Shown piece by piece: positions 37,820-46,016 of a DNA stretch of 64,000 nt. How positions within the stretch are numbered: the stretch's first letter is position 1; each line of letters starts with the position of its first letter. The notes below the pieces were generated by a model. That model ran no database searches, was not told where the DNA came from, and saw nothing but the letters and a program-made list of their open reading frames with translations. This DNA comes from an uncultured Bacteroidales bacterium. Lineage in GTDB: Bacteria > Bacteroidota > Bacteroidia > Bacteroidales > Paludibacteraceae. The stretch is from the NCBI GenBank assembly GCA_902799555.1, contig CADCBB010000001.1:105000-168999 (forward strand). The letters are read 5' to 3'. The position numbers and the translations under genes were made by a program.

Positions 37820-40800
37820 GATCTTCACTACCGTGTGACCATCGTTCGCATTGCACAGCGCTGTATAGACTCCCGGAGTAGCTCGTCTACCGTCCGGGAG
37901 TTTTCCATCCCAAACGGCAGTACCGCCATGACTCCGCGTCTTGCATACCAGGTTTCCTCCCGCATCCACGATATTCACTACCGTGTTGTCCATCAGTCCG
38001 GTAATGCTGATATAGCCGACATAATCAGGACGAACAGGGTTAGGGAAGGCATATGCGCCGCTCATGTCCTCTTTGGGTTCACTTGCATCGCTTAGATACG
38101 AAGCGATGCCTTTATCCGTACCTACGAAGACCTCTCCCGTACCCGGCATGATAGCGATAGACTGAATGCCATTGGCGGGTAAGAGGCTGTTTGTCTCCGT
38201 GAAATGGGCAACTGTGATCGTGTCATCTTCGATGAGGTACAAGCCCGAGTTGGCCGTTCCGATCCACATGCGGTTACCGCCGTCCACGGCCAGACAAGTA
38301 ATCTGCTCATCGCCTAATAGATAGTCGCCAAGACCCGTTCCATCATTACGCGGAATGATAATGCGTTGACAGGCGTTGGACGTGAAAAAATCCACATCCT
38401 TCGGAATCAAGATAATACCTTTTTCCGTACCGATCCATAGTCGGTTATAAATGTCTTGCTCCAGACACATGATATTGGCCGGCGACAGTACATTGCCGTT
38501 TTGATCCACCCAGCTGTTACGTTTGACACAATGGTCATCGTGGGTAGAGGTTGGTGTGCCGCCATCGTCATATAGAATAACACCGCGGGTGTCCAGACGC
38601 TGGTCGTATAGCCATTTATAGCGGCTGTTCCTGCGGTCCGGTAGGATGCGCCCGCCCGGTGTAGTCATCTGTATCTGCGCACCGCCGCTATAGAGGCTGA
38701 TGGCTTTCCATTGCCCGTTTGGCGTGCGTACGTGGAGTGGCGAACCGGTGGCAGTGGCGTTGAGCACCCAGAAGTTTCCTTCCTTGTCCATCATCGCGCC
38801 ATCTGTACGGGTGAAATAGTCATTCTTGTAGCCATAAGCCACGCTGCGTAAGGTGCTGTTTGTGCTGTCGTAACGGGCTACGGCTTCGTAGTTCTTGAAT
38901 TCATACACTCCGGTTCCGTATGTCGCGGCGAAGAAATGCCCTTCATCGTTTGGATCAACCGCCAGACTCACGATATCAATAGCCGGCTTTCCGACCTTTC
39001 CGCCTATCTGGCCTTCATCAATACCACGCCATGAACTGCCATCGTAGATGTTGATACGGCCGTAGCGAAGGAATTGTGTTGCCCAACGGCCGCCGATAGC
39101 CGAATAGATTTTGCCGTGTGACGGGTACATGCAGTAACCGAAGTTACTGTTCGGACCCGCTGTGTGAAAATAGTCATCTCCGTTGGAGCCCAGACGAATC
39201 AGGCCGTAGTTGGCCTCTGCCAGCCAGTACTCGCCGTTCGTGTATAGGGCATCGTTCGCTACATAGTTGGCGCTTAATCCGCTCCAACTGTCATCATCCA
39301 TCAGCCGCAAGAGGCCTTTGCCCTCTGCATAACCGAGTAACTGGTTTCCGCTCACATGCATCCATTGAAGCGGTTGACCGCTTACTAGCTGCCAACTCGT
39401 GCCTACACGGCGATATAGCGAATCATGCGCCAATACGACCATTTGTCCGTTATACACCGCTGCCTGTTGTACTTGCTCAAACGGCATGAGTTCCGAATGC
39501 CAGTAGGAGTAATCCATCTTGTTATCTTTGAGCGCGGCATGGTAGATTTTATCGAAGGAGAAAGCGTAGAGCGAATCGCCCATCTCCACTACATGCTGTA
39601 CATCGATAGAGGCTGCGTCGGTGCCGATATAATAGGTCTCACTCACCTCTGCTTTGCGCGTCTGAAGCGCAATGATACCGAATGGCATCGCCAGATAGCA
39701 GTAATCGCTTCCCGGACAGATGGCATTCACCGTTACCGCCATCGAACCGGCTTTGAGCGATATGTCCGACATCGAGGTCACAGTACCGTTATCGTCCAGC
39801 AGGTCTACCTGACCGTTCTCGTACGCAATGATCAACTTACTGGCCTTCGTGTCGTAGGCGATATGGGCAATGGAGGATCCGCTCAGGCCGGTCGATTTGT
39901 TCCAATACGAGATGGACTCGTCGCTGCGGTTGACGCAGAAGAGCGAACCGTTACCAACGGCATAGATAGCCGAAGGTGTAGCGGCCATCTCTAACGGGTC
40001 AACATAAGAGAAATGCAGTTTCCAGTTCAGCATACTGCCTTCCTCCAATCGGCTTGTCTCCTTATCCTCTGATCCGTTCAACCCTTCACCCGATCCGTTC
40101 GGATCGTATTCAACAATACCGTCCGCCGTGCCGATCCATGCTTTACCTGTTTCGTCAATCCCTAAAGACAGGATGCTGTTCGATGGCATGGCCGTGTTGT
40201 CGGTCGTATAATGCGCCAACACATTCGTTGCTGACGGGTTCAGTACGTAGATTCCTTTGCTGAGGGTTCCTACCCATATTTGCTGGTCGGAGTCAAAAGC
40301 GATGCCATTGATTGTCTGTGAACTCAGTAGATCATCTCCATTTTCATCCGTGAGTTCCGGGCGGAAACAATTTCCCGTTTGTAGAAAATCGTTTGCGTTG
40401 TTAATAATAAATAAACCACTTTCCGTACCTACAAATACTCGCCCGTCTGGCGACTGTTCGAGCGAATGTAGAAAATCCAGATGGATATTCTTGCCGTTTT
40501 GGTCTGTCAGATCACTTCGAAAAACAAACCGATCGTCCGTATCTGTCCATGTGCCTTGGTCGTCCAATAGCCCGATTCCGGTTCCGTATCGAGCTACTCC
40601 AATCCATTTATAATGTGCATGCTGATTATCAATGATAAGACCTCCGGGGGTATGGAGCGCAAGAGGCCCATCGCCTACTTGTATAGTAGTTGCATGCCAT
40701 ATACGCGATGCATCTAAGCATTGTAATTGAGCGTAGGTGCATGCATCTAATATCCAAAGATTTCCATCGGCATCGTATTCCATATAATCTAGACGGGTGT

Positions 40801-41881
40801 ACCGAATAGGATCGGTTGCTGCAATGGCAACTAACGTGTTCTCCCCTCCGGCAATGTCGTGACGAACAAGCGTGTCGTGACGAAATTCATACAATCCCGT
40901 TCCATAACTTGTTACAAAACAATGGTTTGGGTCTTGTGGATCTACGGCTATGTGCATAAAATCCAATGCAGCAATGCCCGTCTTTGCCTCTATCGATTCG
41001 GTCGTCACATTCGTCCATTGTGAACCATCATAATGCATTACTACACCGGGATTATTGTACTGCGATGCCCATCGACCACCCGGGACTGCCCATACATGAC
41101 CACCAGTTGCCCGCATCCGATAAGGAGTGTTTACTAACGGACCATTCGGTTTGTAAGTCAGACGCTCCGTTGCAGTGAATCGAATGATGCCTTCTCCATA
41201 ACCGCGGTACCAATCACTCGTGCCATCTTGGTAATGCACGCCTTTTTCGGTATCGCTGGGAATGCGTCCGAGTAGTTCCCGATGCCAATAGGTGTAGTCC
41301 GATAATGGATCGGTTAATGCCGCGCAATAGAGACTGTCGTCCGAGAAAGCATAGATACTGTCATTCGCGATCAGCACATCCTTGATAGGCGTCTCTTGCC
41401 CGCCGGGACGTAACCAATAACTGTCCACCAACTTATTCTCCCTCAGATCCATCGTCTGGATGCCGTAGTGCGTAGCCAGATAGGCGGTACGACCGGCAAT
41501 CGTTATGTTGTAGATTGTCTTGCGCTGAGTCATATCTTTGTCGTACAACTCACCGATATATGTCACGCCATTCGTGGTCAGCACATCGATCTGACCATTG
41601 CCATAACCGATGATCAGCTGATGACCTGTTTTGTCATAATAGATACATGTGATACCGGTTCCGTGCAAGCCCGATTGACGATTATACACTTTGACGGCTT
41701 CGGTCTGTTTGTTAACGCTGAATAAATTGCCGTCGGATAAGGCATATACTACATCTGAACCCATCGCAATCTGCGTCACGTTATTGTACGCATAATGCGT
41801 CCTCCATACCTCCGCCTTGCCCGCTATGTGGAATAACGAACAAAGAACAAAGATAGCTATAATCCGAAACCTATAACTCAT
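37805..41881 (-). CDS. PorZ-like protein with duplicated propeller region
   Basis: 1358 residues with a signal peptide ending near GKA. Built from two related long repeats: copy 1 at about 24-595 and copy 2 at about 619-1260, each made of two-component-regulator-type propeller blades ([40 protein letters not shown]). Matching stretches are [19 protein letters not shown] / [19 protein letters not shown] and GGRWASQY / GGRWATQF. The C-terminal about 85 residues ([20 protein letters not shown] onward) are a type IX-style terminal domain. PorZ is the surface component of the type IX attachment complex; known PorZ is about 780 residues, so this is nearly doubled. It is 4 nt downstream of rdgB. Confidence 0.82.
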   Translation of the reverse strand: MSYRFRIIAIFVLCSLFHIAGKAEVWRTHYAYNNVTQIAMGSDVVYALSDGNLFSVNKQTEAVKVYNRQSGLHGTGITCIYYDKTGHQLIIGYGNGQIDVLTTNGVTYIGELYDKDMTQRKTIYNITIAGRTAYLATHYGIQTMDLRENKLVDSYWLRPGGQETPIKDVLIANDSIYAFSDDSLYCAALTDPLSDYTYWHRELLGRIPSDTEKGVHYQDGTSDWYRGYGEGIIRFTATERLTYKPNGPLVNTPYRMRATGGHVWAVPGGRWASQYNNPGVVMHYDGSQWTNVTTESIEAKTGIAALDFMHIAVDPQDPNHCFVTSYGTGLYEFRHDTLVRHDIAGGENTLVAIAATDPIRYTRLDYMEYDADGNLWILDACTYAQLQCLDASRIWHATTIQVGDGPLALHTPGGLIIDNQHAHYKWIGVARYGTGIGLLDDQGTWTDTDDRFVFRSDLTDQNGKNIHLDFLHSLEQSPDGRVFVGTESGLFIINNANDFLQTGNCFRPELTDENGDDLLSSQTINGIAFDSDQQIWVGTLSKGIYVLNPSATNVLAHYTTDNTAMPSNSILSLGIDETGKAWIGTADGIVEYDPNGSGEGLNGSEDKETSRLEEGSMLNWKLHFSYVDPLEMAATPSAIYAVGNGSLFCVNRSDESISYWNKSTGLSGSSIAHIAYDTKASKLIIAYENGQVDLLDDNGTVTSMSDISLKAGSMAVTVNAICPGSDYCYLAMPFGIIALQTRKAEVSETYYIGTDAASIDVQHVVEMGDSLYAFSFDKIYHAALKDNKMDYSYWHSELMPFEQVQQAAVYNGQMVVLAHDSLYRRVGTSWQLVSGQPLQWMHVSGNQLLGYAEGKGLLRLMDDDSWSGLSANYVANDALYTNGEYWLAEANYGLIRLGSNGDDYFHTAGPNSNFGYCMYPSHGKIYSAIGGRWATQFLRYGRINIYDGSSWRGIDEGQIGGKVGKPAIDIVSLAVDPNDEGHFFAATYGTGVYEFKNYEAVARYDSTNSTLRSVAYGYKNDYFTRTDGAMMDKEGNFWVLNATATGSPLHVRTPNGQWKAISLYSGGAQIQMTTPGGRILPDRRNSRYKWLYDQRLDTRGVILYDDGGTPTSTHDDHCVKRNSWVDQNGNVLSPANIMCLEQDIYNRLWIGTEKGIILIPKDVDFFTSNACQRIIIPRNDGTGLGDYLLGDEQITCLAVDGGNRMWIGTANSGLYLIEDDTITVAHFTETNSLLPANGIQSIAIMPGTGEVFVGTDKGIASYLSDASEPKEDMSGAYAFPNPVRPDYVGYISITGLMDNTVVNIVDAGGNLVCKTRSHGGTAVWDGKLPDGRRATPGVYTALCNANDGHTVVKILVAY

Positions 41882-41885
41882 AACC

Positions 41886-42470
41886 TTAACCTATAACCTT
41901 AACCAGCGCTTGCAAGGCGCGTGCTCTATGACTGATACTGTTTTTTATCTCTGCCGGCAGTTCGCCGAAGGTCTTGTCGTATCCCTCGGGAATAAACACC
42001 GGATCATATCCGAATCCTCCGTTGCCGTACTCTTCTTCCGCAATCCGTCCGCGTACAATCCCGCTAACCGCTAACCGTTCTCCGTTCACCTTTATCAACG
42101 TGATCACCGTTCGGAACTGCGCACCTCGGTCGGTCTTTCCTTGCAATTCGCTGAGCGCTTTCTTGCGGTTGGCTGCCGGTTCGCCGGCCCAACGCGCTGT
42201 ATACACACCCGGTTTGCCGCCCAATGCATCGATCTCCAATCCCGTATCATCCGCAAAGACGCCGTCTAATGAACAATGTCCATGGTCCAATATCCACTGA
42301 TAAACAGCTTCCGCTTTTATCGCACTGTTCTCTTCCAGCGTTGTGCCGGTCTCTTCGATCTCCGCTTCAAAACCGATATCGCTGAGGCTCAGCACCTCGA
42401 TATCGGATGGCATGATTCGCCGTACTTCGTCTAACTTATGGGCATTATTGCTTGCAAAAACCAATCTCAT
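41886..42470 (-). CDS. rdgB: XTP/dITP diphosphatase
   Basis: 194 residues. Removes non-canonical purine nucleoside triphosphates from the pool. Family blocks: FASNNAHKLDEV, GTTLEENSAIKAEA, FADDTGLEIDALGGKPGVYT, GGFGYDPVFIPEG and ISHRARAL. Transcribed from the promoter at 42572-42603, with the porZ-like gene 4 nt downstream. Its leader contains a GCGCGTGCGCGC tract. Confidence 0.97.
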   Translation of the reverse strand: MRLVFASNNAHKLDEVRRIMPSDIEVLSLSDIGFEAEIEETGTTLEENSAIKAEAVYQWILDHGHCSLDGVFADDTGLEIDALGGKPGVYTARWAGEPAANRKKALSELQGKTDRGAQFRTVITLIKVNGERLAVSGIVRGRIAEEEYGNGGFGYDPVFIPEGYDKTFGELPAEIKNSISHRARALQALVKVIG

Positions 42471-42571
42471 AATTCTAATTCACCGGATTCCACCTAATGC
42501 GCGTGCGCGCACATGTTTATTAAAAGGAGTGTGCGGACTCGATTTCCCGCATAATCACTCAATTTTCGCTG

Positions 42572-42603
42572 CAAAGTTACGCATTTTTTTCCAAATAATC
42601 AAA
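42572..42603 (-). promoter_or_regulatory. Bacteroidota promoter for rdgB
   Basis: Minus strand: TTTG (42603-42600) and TAACTTTG (42579-42572), 20 nt between TTG and the -7 box. It is divergent from, and adjoins, the tRNA promoter block. Confidence 0.78.
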
Positions 42604-42639
42604 GAAAATGCACTTTTTTTGCATTTTTTTTCAAAAAAA

Positions 42640-42671
42640 TTTGGTCATGTCAAAAAAAAGCAGTACTTTTG
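42640..42671 (+). promoter_or_regulatory. Stable-RNA promoter for the tRNA genes
   Basis: TTG at 42641-42643 (ATTTGGTCATGTC) and TACTTTTG at 42664-42671, 20 nt apart, then CACC. The block 42600-42685 is closely similar to the rRNA promoter block 63584-63670, including the A/T tract upstream and CGCTTT.GAG downstream. Confidence 0.85.
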
Positions 42672-42725
42672 CACCCGCTTTCGAGTTGGAAGGCATTTGA
42701 TCTTTATTTTTGAGTCAAAAAAATT

Positions 42726-42798
<73 letters not shown>

Positions 42799-42808
42799 CT
42801 TTTTTTTT

Positions 42809-42867
42809 GCCCAGATGGCGGAATTGGTAGACGCGTGCGTTTCAGGTGCGCATGCCGCGAGGTGTGG
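42809..42867 (+). pseudogene. tRNA-Leu (CAG), 5' part only
   Basis: Starts as a normal leucine tRNA: acceptor GCCCAGA (42809-42815), D-arm TGGCGGAATTGGTAGACGC, anticodon stem TGCGT / GCGCA around the loop TTCAGGT (CAG), and variable arm TGCCGCGAGGTG. It then breaks before the T-arm and runs straight into the D-arm of a second leucine tRNA. The matching 3' acceptor (TCTGGGC) is missing. Either a deletion between two adjacent tRNA-Leu genes or an assembly collapse. Confidence 0.75.
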
Positions 42868-42944
42868 TGGTGAAATTGGTATACACGCTACTTTGAGGGG
42901 GTAGTGGTCGCAAGATCGTGTGAGTTCGAGTCTCATCCTGCGCA
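42861..42944 (+). tRNA. tRNA-Leu (GAG) with mismatched 5' acceptor
   Basis: From the D-arm (TGGTGAAATTGGTATACACG) on it is a good leucine tRNA: anticodon stem CTACT / GGTAG around TTGAGGG (GAG), variable arm GGTC-GCAA-GATC, T-loop TTCGAGT, 3' acceptor CCTGCGC and discriminator A (42944). The 5' acceptor should be GCGCAGG, but the seven bases in its place are GGTGTGG, which come from the fused tRNA-Leu(CAG) and do not pair. It is probably non-functional as it stands. The 3' end overlaps the end of the integrase gene. Confidence 0.7.
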
Positions 42945-44453
42945 CTCTGAGACATCTTCGTAAGAGGGTGTCTCTTTTTTATGTCCATAACTTACTGAAA
43001 ATCTGTCAAGTAAGTCAAAAAACTTATTGCGATTTTCGGTTCGATAATTGCGTTTTACCCTATCCCACAAAATTCCGTTTGGAAATACTAATTCTTGGAT
43101 TCTTTTCTTAGTATCTACGTCCCCTTGCTCCCACAAACTGCCTAATTTTGAGCAAGTTACAACAACTGCATTGATTTTGTCGTCAAGGTTCGATAAATTT
43201 AGGTTATATTGTTCTAAATCCTTTTCGATGTTTGCTTTGCGACGTTTTAACTCGTCGATCGTCACATTGTAGGCATCATCGTCTAACTTCCCTGTGGCAT
43301 ATTTCATGTAACACGTCTTCAAGTCGTTTTCAATATCTGTAAGTCTCTTTCTTAGAATGGTTACTTGGTTTGCGCTCTCTTGCGTATGTGTGCGGAATAA
43401 GTCACGTATGATGCTTTCATACTGCAATAGAACGGACATAGGCGCGTCATAAGCATAGAGCAATTGTTTGTATTTGCAGTGCATTTCAGCTGCTGATACA
43501 TTGTTCTTACAGCCTATACGGTTACATTTGTAATAGTCTTTCCCTTTGCTCTTAACACTATACGCAGTGAAGCGCGTGCCGCAATCGGCACACGCAACAT
43601 GATGCGTTAAAGGGAAATTCTCCTTTTTCTTCTTGTGTTTGTACTTACCCGAACGATTAGACATTATCCTCTGCACTTCTAGCCAATCATCGTAACTAAC
43701 GGCTTTTTCGATTTTGCCATCTACCATACCGTCTGTTAGTAGTTTTGATTGTATCTTTCCGGCATAGAAGGGATTGTTGAAGTAGTGATTGAGTGACTGC
43801 TTCGTTATGTCTAAGCCTCTGTTCTTTAGCGCGTCTAGTATCTCGCCATTGGAATATCCGTGTAACTTCATCTTGAATGCAAGCCCTATTAACCTGCCTT
43901 CATCATTGAGATAGCACACGGAGTTCACGCTCTTTCCTTCTCGGTAATATCCTCTTGGAAGTACACCCGTATATGCGCCACTCTCATAGCAATGTTGCCT
44001 ACCCGAATAGAACTTATCTGTTCTTTTGTCGTTATCCCATGTTGCCATCAATAGTAGGGTAGAAGCCATCATGATGTTATCCTTAGTGTCTGTACGGATG
44101 CCCTGTTTTACCGAGCATACCGAAACACCTAAATCGTATAACTCCCGTATAACCCCTATTGCTTGTGCAGCGTCACGGCTGAACCTGTCAAACTCAGAGC
44201 ATACGATGAGGCTAATACTTGTGTCTTTCTTAACCGCTGCAATCATTCCCTTGAATAAGTGCCCCGGAACCTTAGCAGACTCATGTGTACCGCCGAAGTA
44301 ACCTTTTACTTTTAGTCCGTTATCCTTTGCAAACTTCTCGCATAACTGCTTTTGATACTCTAAGCTACCGCCATTTTCTTCCTGTTTCGCTGTTGATACT
44401 CGCGTCCAAATAACGCAATTTTTACCTTGTCTTGTGTTCTTGTTATTATTCAT
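42933..44453 (-). CDS. Large serine recombinase (integrase)
   Basis: 506 residues. Resolvase catalytic domain at the N-terminus (VIWTRVSTAKQEENGGS with nucleophile Ser20; SEFDRFSRDAAQAIG), a recombinase domain (YLNDEGRLIGLAFKMKLHGY), a zinc ribbon (CADCGTRF ... CNRIGC) and a C-terminal coiled coil (RLTDIENDLKTCYMKYATGK). Such enzymes integrate and excise mobile elements at att sites with a very short core. The last codons (ECAG) are read from the complement of the tRNA-Leu 3' end. A 41-codon gene overlaps its start (ATGA). Codon use and AT content differ from the host. Confidence 0.93.
   Translation of the reverse strand: MNNNKNTRQGKNCVIWTRVSTAKQEENGGSLEYQKQLCEKFAKDNGLKVKGYFGGTHESAKVPGHLFKGMIAAVKKDTSISLIVCSEFDRFSRDAAQAIGVIRELYDLGVSVCSVKQGIRTDTKDNIMMASTLLLMATWDNDKRTDKFYSGRQHCYESGAYTGVLPRGYYREGKSVNSVCYLNDEGRLIGLAFKMKLHGYSNGEILDALKNRGLDITKQSLNHYFNNPFYAGKIQSKLLTDGMVDGKIEKAVSYDDWLEVQRIMSNRSGKYKHKKKKENFPLTHHVACADCGTRFTAYSVKSKGKDYYKCNRIGCKNNVSAAEMHCKYKQLLYAYDAPMSVLLQYESIIRDLFRTHTQESANQVTILRKRLTDIENDLKTCYMKYATGKLDDDAYNVTIDELKRRKANIEKDLEQYNLNLSNLDDKINAVVVTCSKLGSLWEQGDVDTKKRIQELVFPNGILWDRVKRNYRTENRNKFFDLLDRFSVSYGHKKETPSYEDVSECAG
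42949..42980 (+). terminator. Terminator of the tRNA transcript
   Basis: GAGACA (42949-42954) pairs with TGTCTC (42969-42974), followed by six T. It lies 5 nt after the tRNA-Leu end and inside the 3' part of the opposite-strand integrase gene. Confidence 0.8.
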
Positions 44454-44575
44454 GATTCTTTGTTTTTAGTCGTTAAAAATTCAATGCCTATTTGAAATAA
44501 TCTAGTCATATAGTCATTCACAATTTTTTGTTCTTCTTCGCTTAATTTGCTGAAATCAAATTTATTACGATACAT
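44450..44575 (-). CDS. Small protein coupled to the integrase
   Basis: 41 residues, starting MYRNKFDFSKLSEEEQKIVN and ending LTTKNKES. Its TGA overlaps the integrase ATG (ATGA), a strong sign of real translation and coupling. Acidic and helical, with no family recognised. It could be a recombination directionality factor or simply a coupling leader; both are guesses. Expressed from the promoter at 44756-44787. Confidence 0.55.
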   Translation of the reverse strand: MYRNKFDFSKLSEEEQKIVNDYMTRLFQIGIEFLTTKNKES

Positions 44576-44750
44576 TTATGTAATCGTATTTCGCCTTTCG
44601 GCTACGGCAATGCCGCTTATTAGGTTTTTGGGCTCATCGGTACACTCTTATGTGCTTTCGATGTCTTTTCCTGCCGCCTTGGGAAACCACCAACCAAGCA
44701 TTGATGTTTGTTTATTTCGTCCTGATCCTCATAAGTGTTATTTTTAAGTT
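44576..44750 (-). other. Structured leader of the integrase transcript
   Basis: About 175 nt without a gene between the promoter and the 41-residue frame. On the minus strand it holds short hairpins such as GCCGAAAGGC (44602-44593) and CGGCATTGCCG (44615-44605), and GC-rich patches (GGTTTCCCAAGGCGGCAGG) unlike the surrounding AT-rich element. It may be a regulatory RNA element; no known riboswitch is recognised. Confidence 0.35.
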
Positions 44751-44755
44751 CACTG

Positions 44756-44787
44756 CAAAGATACGGACAATTTTTCAAATAGCCAAA
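44756..44787 (-). promoter_or_regulatory. Bacteroidota promoter for the integrase transcript
   Basis: Minus strand: TTTGG (44787-44783) and TATCTTTG (44763-44756), 20 nt between TTG and the -7 box. It lies directly after the stop of the second recombinase gene. Confidence 0.8.
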
Positions 44788-44790
44788 AAA

Positions 44791-45414
44791 TCACATCATT
44801 TCGCGTAACTTTCTCAACGTGTTTACACTTGTTCCTGTTATTGATTGTACATTACGAAGCGATATGCCTTTACGAAGAAGAGACATCTCTTTAGTGTACT
44901 GAGCACGCATAGCCTCCTCGCTTTTCCGATACCCTTCTTTGCGCCCCACCTTACCGCCATTAGCGCGATAGATTTTATACCCACTTGACATACGACTACG
45001 AAGAAGACTTCTCTCTACTGCGTTAAATTGTCCGATAATTCCGAGCACCATCTGGCATAGAGCATTAACGGATTTATCGGCATTTAACGTCTCTAAACCG
45101 TTTTGCAGGATATAGACGCTAACTTTCATTTTAGTTAACTGCTCAATCACTTGGAGAAAGTCGATGGCACGGCGGCTAATGCGGCTACATTCATACACTA
45201 AAACCTTATCTATACGATTGGTAGCGGCGAAGTCCAGTAAGTCTGTAAGGGCTTGACGCTCGGCAATAGTCTTAGCACCGCTAATTTTTTCACTAAACTC
45301 CCGTACCACTTCATAGTTCATGCGCTCTGCGTATTCACGAAGTTCTACTAATTGACGTTCGTAGTCTTGTCCTTGGGTGCTTACTCTTGCATAAATGCAA
45401 ATTCTCGTTTTCAT
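44791..45414 (-). CDS. Small serine recombinase (resolvase/invertase type)
   Basis: 207 residues. Catalytic start ICIYARVSTQGQDYERQL with Ser12; YECSRISRRAIDFLQV; RSLLRSRMSSGYKIYRANGG at the E-helix; a C-terminal helix-turn-helix (LLRKGISLRNVQSITGTSVN). This is the Hin/Tn3-resolvase layout, used for inversion or cointegrate resolution. Second recombinase of the element; it has its own promoter and is divergent from the XRE regulator. Targets (crossing-over sites) are not visible nearby. Confidence 0.93.
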   Translation of the reverse strand: MKTRICIYARVSTQGQDYERQLVELREYAERMNYEVVREFSEKISGAKTIAERQALTDLLDFAATNRIDKVLVYECSRISRRAIDFLQVIEQLTKMKVSVYILQNGLETLNADKSVNALCQMVLGIIGQFNAVERSLLRSRMSSGYKIYRANGGKVGRKEGYRKSEEAMRAQYTKEMSLLRKGISLRNVQSITGTSVNTLRKLREMM

Positions 45415-45483
45415 AATCTCTAATCTTTTTTAGTTATTGTATATCGTAATTTTAATTATTGCATATTCTAATTAATTACGAAG

Positions 45484-45514
45484 CTAAGGTACAGCTTTTT
45501 TTTGATATATGCAA
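45484..45514 (-). promoter_or_regulatory. Promoter for the small serine recombinase
   Basis: Minus strand: TTG (45514-45512, in TTGCATATATCAAAA) and TACCTTAG (45491-45484), 20 nt apart. The -7 box has A for T at one consensus place. It faces the XRE promoter about 40 nt away, so the regulator could control both. Confidence 0.7.
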
Positions 45515-45553
45515 GCTTTTGAGTATAAAAATTACGTTTTTTTTGCATTTTTC

Positions 45554-45584
45554 TTTGATTATACAATAATTTTTACTATCTTTG
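45554..45584 (+). promoter_or_regulatory. Promoter for the XRE regulator
   Basis: TTG at 45555-45557 and TATCTTTG at 45577-45584, with 19 nt between, the only one of 22 with a spacing other than 20. The start codon at 45596 is only about 6 nt from the predicted transcription start, so the mRNA is nearly leaderless. Confidence 0.75.
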
Positions 45585-45595
45585 CAGCAAAATTT

Positions 45596-45955
45596 ATGAA
45601 TATGCCTAAAGCAAAAGAAAAAAACACCGTAAGATCCGCAGCATCGTTACGGTTTGAAGAGAATGTACAATCTCTGTTGTATAGTTGGCGTGGGAAATAC
45701 AAAACACGTGCTGAACTTGCAAAGGCGGCTGGAATATCAGCCCCTTCATTAACAAATGCATTGAAGGGAAACCCGCAATTAGACACTATACAAAAAATAG
45801 CAGACGCATTAGGTGTGTCCGTTGCTAGTCTGTTTGAAGAGAAGAAGAAAAAACAAACGGGAATTGATGGTTACATCTCTGTGAATGGAACTATCACGCA
45901 TTTCTGTTCCGAGGAAGAACTAAATGCGGCAATATCGGCTAGTAAACCTGCATAA
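45596..45955 (+). CDS. XRE-family transcription regulator
   Basis: 119 residues from the ATG at 45596 (45602 also possible). The helix-turn-helix (residues 35-82) reads KTRAELAKAAGISAPSLTNA, then LDTIQKIADALGVSVASLFE, the XRE/Cro fold. A short tail (DGYISVNGTITHFCSEEELN) may serve for dimer contact. Placed divergently from the small recombinase, it is the likely repressor of the mobile element. Confidence 0.88.
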   Translation: MNMPKAKEKNTVRSAASLRFEENVQSLLYSWRGKYKTRAELAKAAGISAPSLTNALKGNPQLDTIQKIADALGVSVASLFEEKKKKQTGIDGYISVNGTITHFCSEEELNAAISASKPA

Positions 45956-45962
45956 ATAAACA

Positions 45963-45993
45963 AAACTGCGCACATGGTCATGTGACGCAGTTT
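45963..45993. terminator. Strong bidirectional terminator
   Basis: AAACTGCGCACATG (45963-45976), loop GT, CATGTG (45979-45984), one bulged A, CGCAGTTT (45986-45993). It separates the XRE gene from the convergent leucine-rich-repeat gene. Confidence 0.85.
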
Positions 45994-46016
45994 CATAGTC
46001 TAGTGTGTAGTGATAC

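Noticed and set aside
44576-44650. Hammerhead-ribozyme-like core (CCGATGA ... GGCGAAATAC) in the integrase leader, minus strand
   Set aside because: The invariant CUGAUGA would be CCGAUGA, the spacing between the two core parts is too long, and no proper cleavage-site stem is seen.
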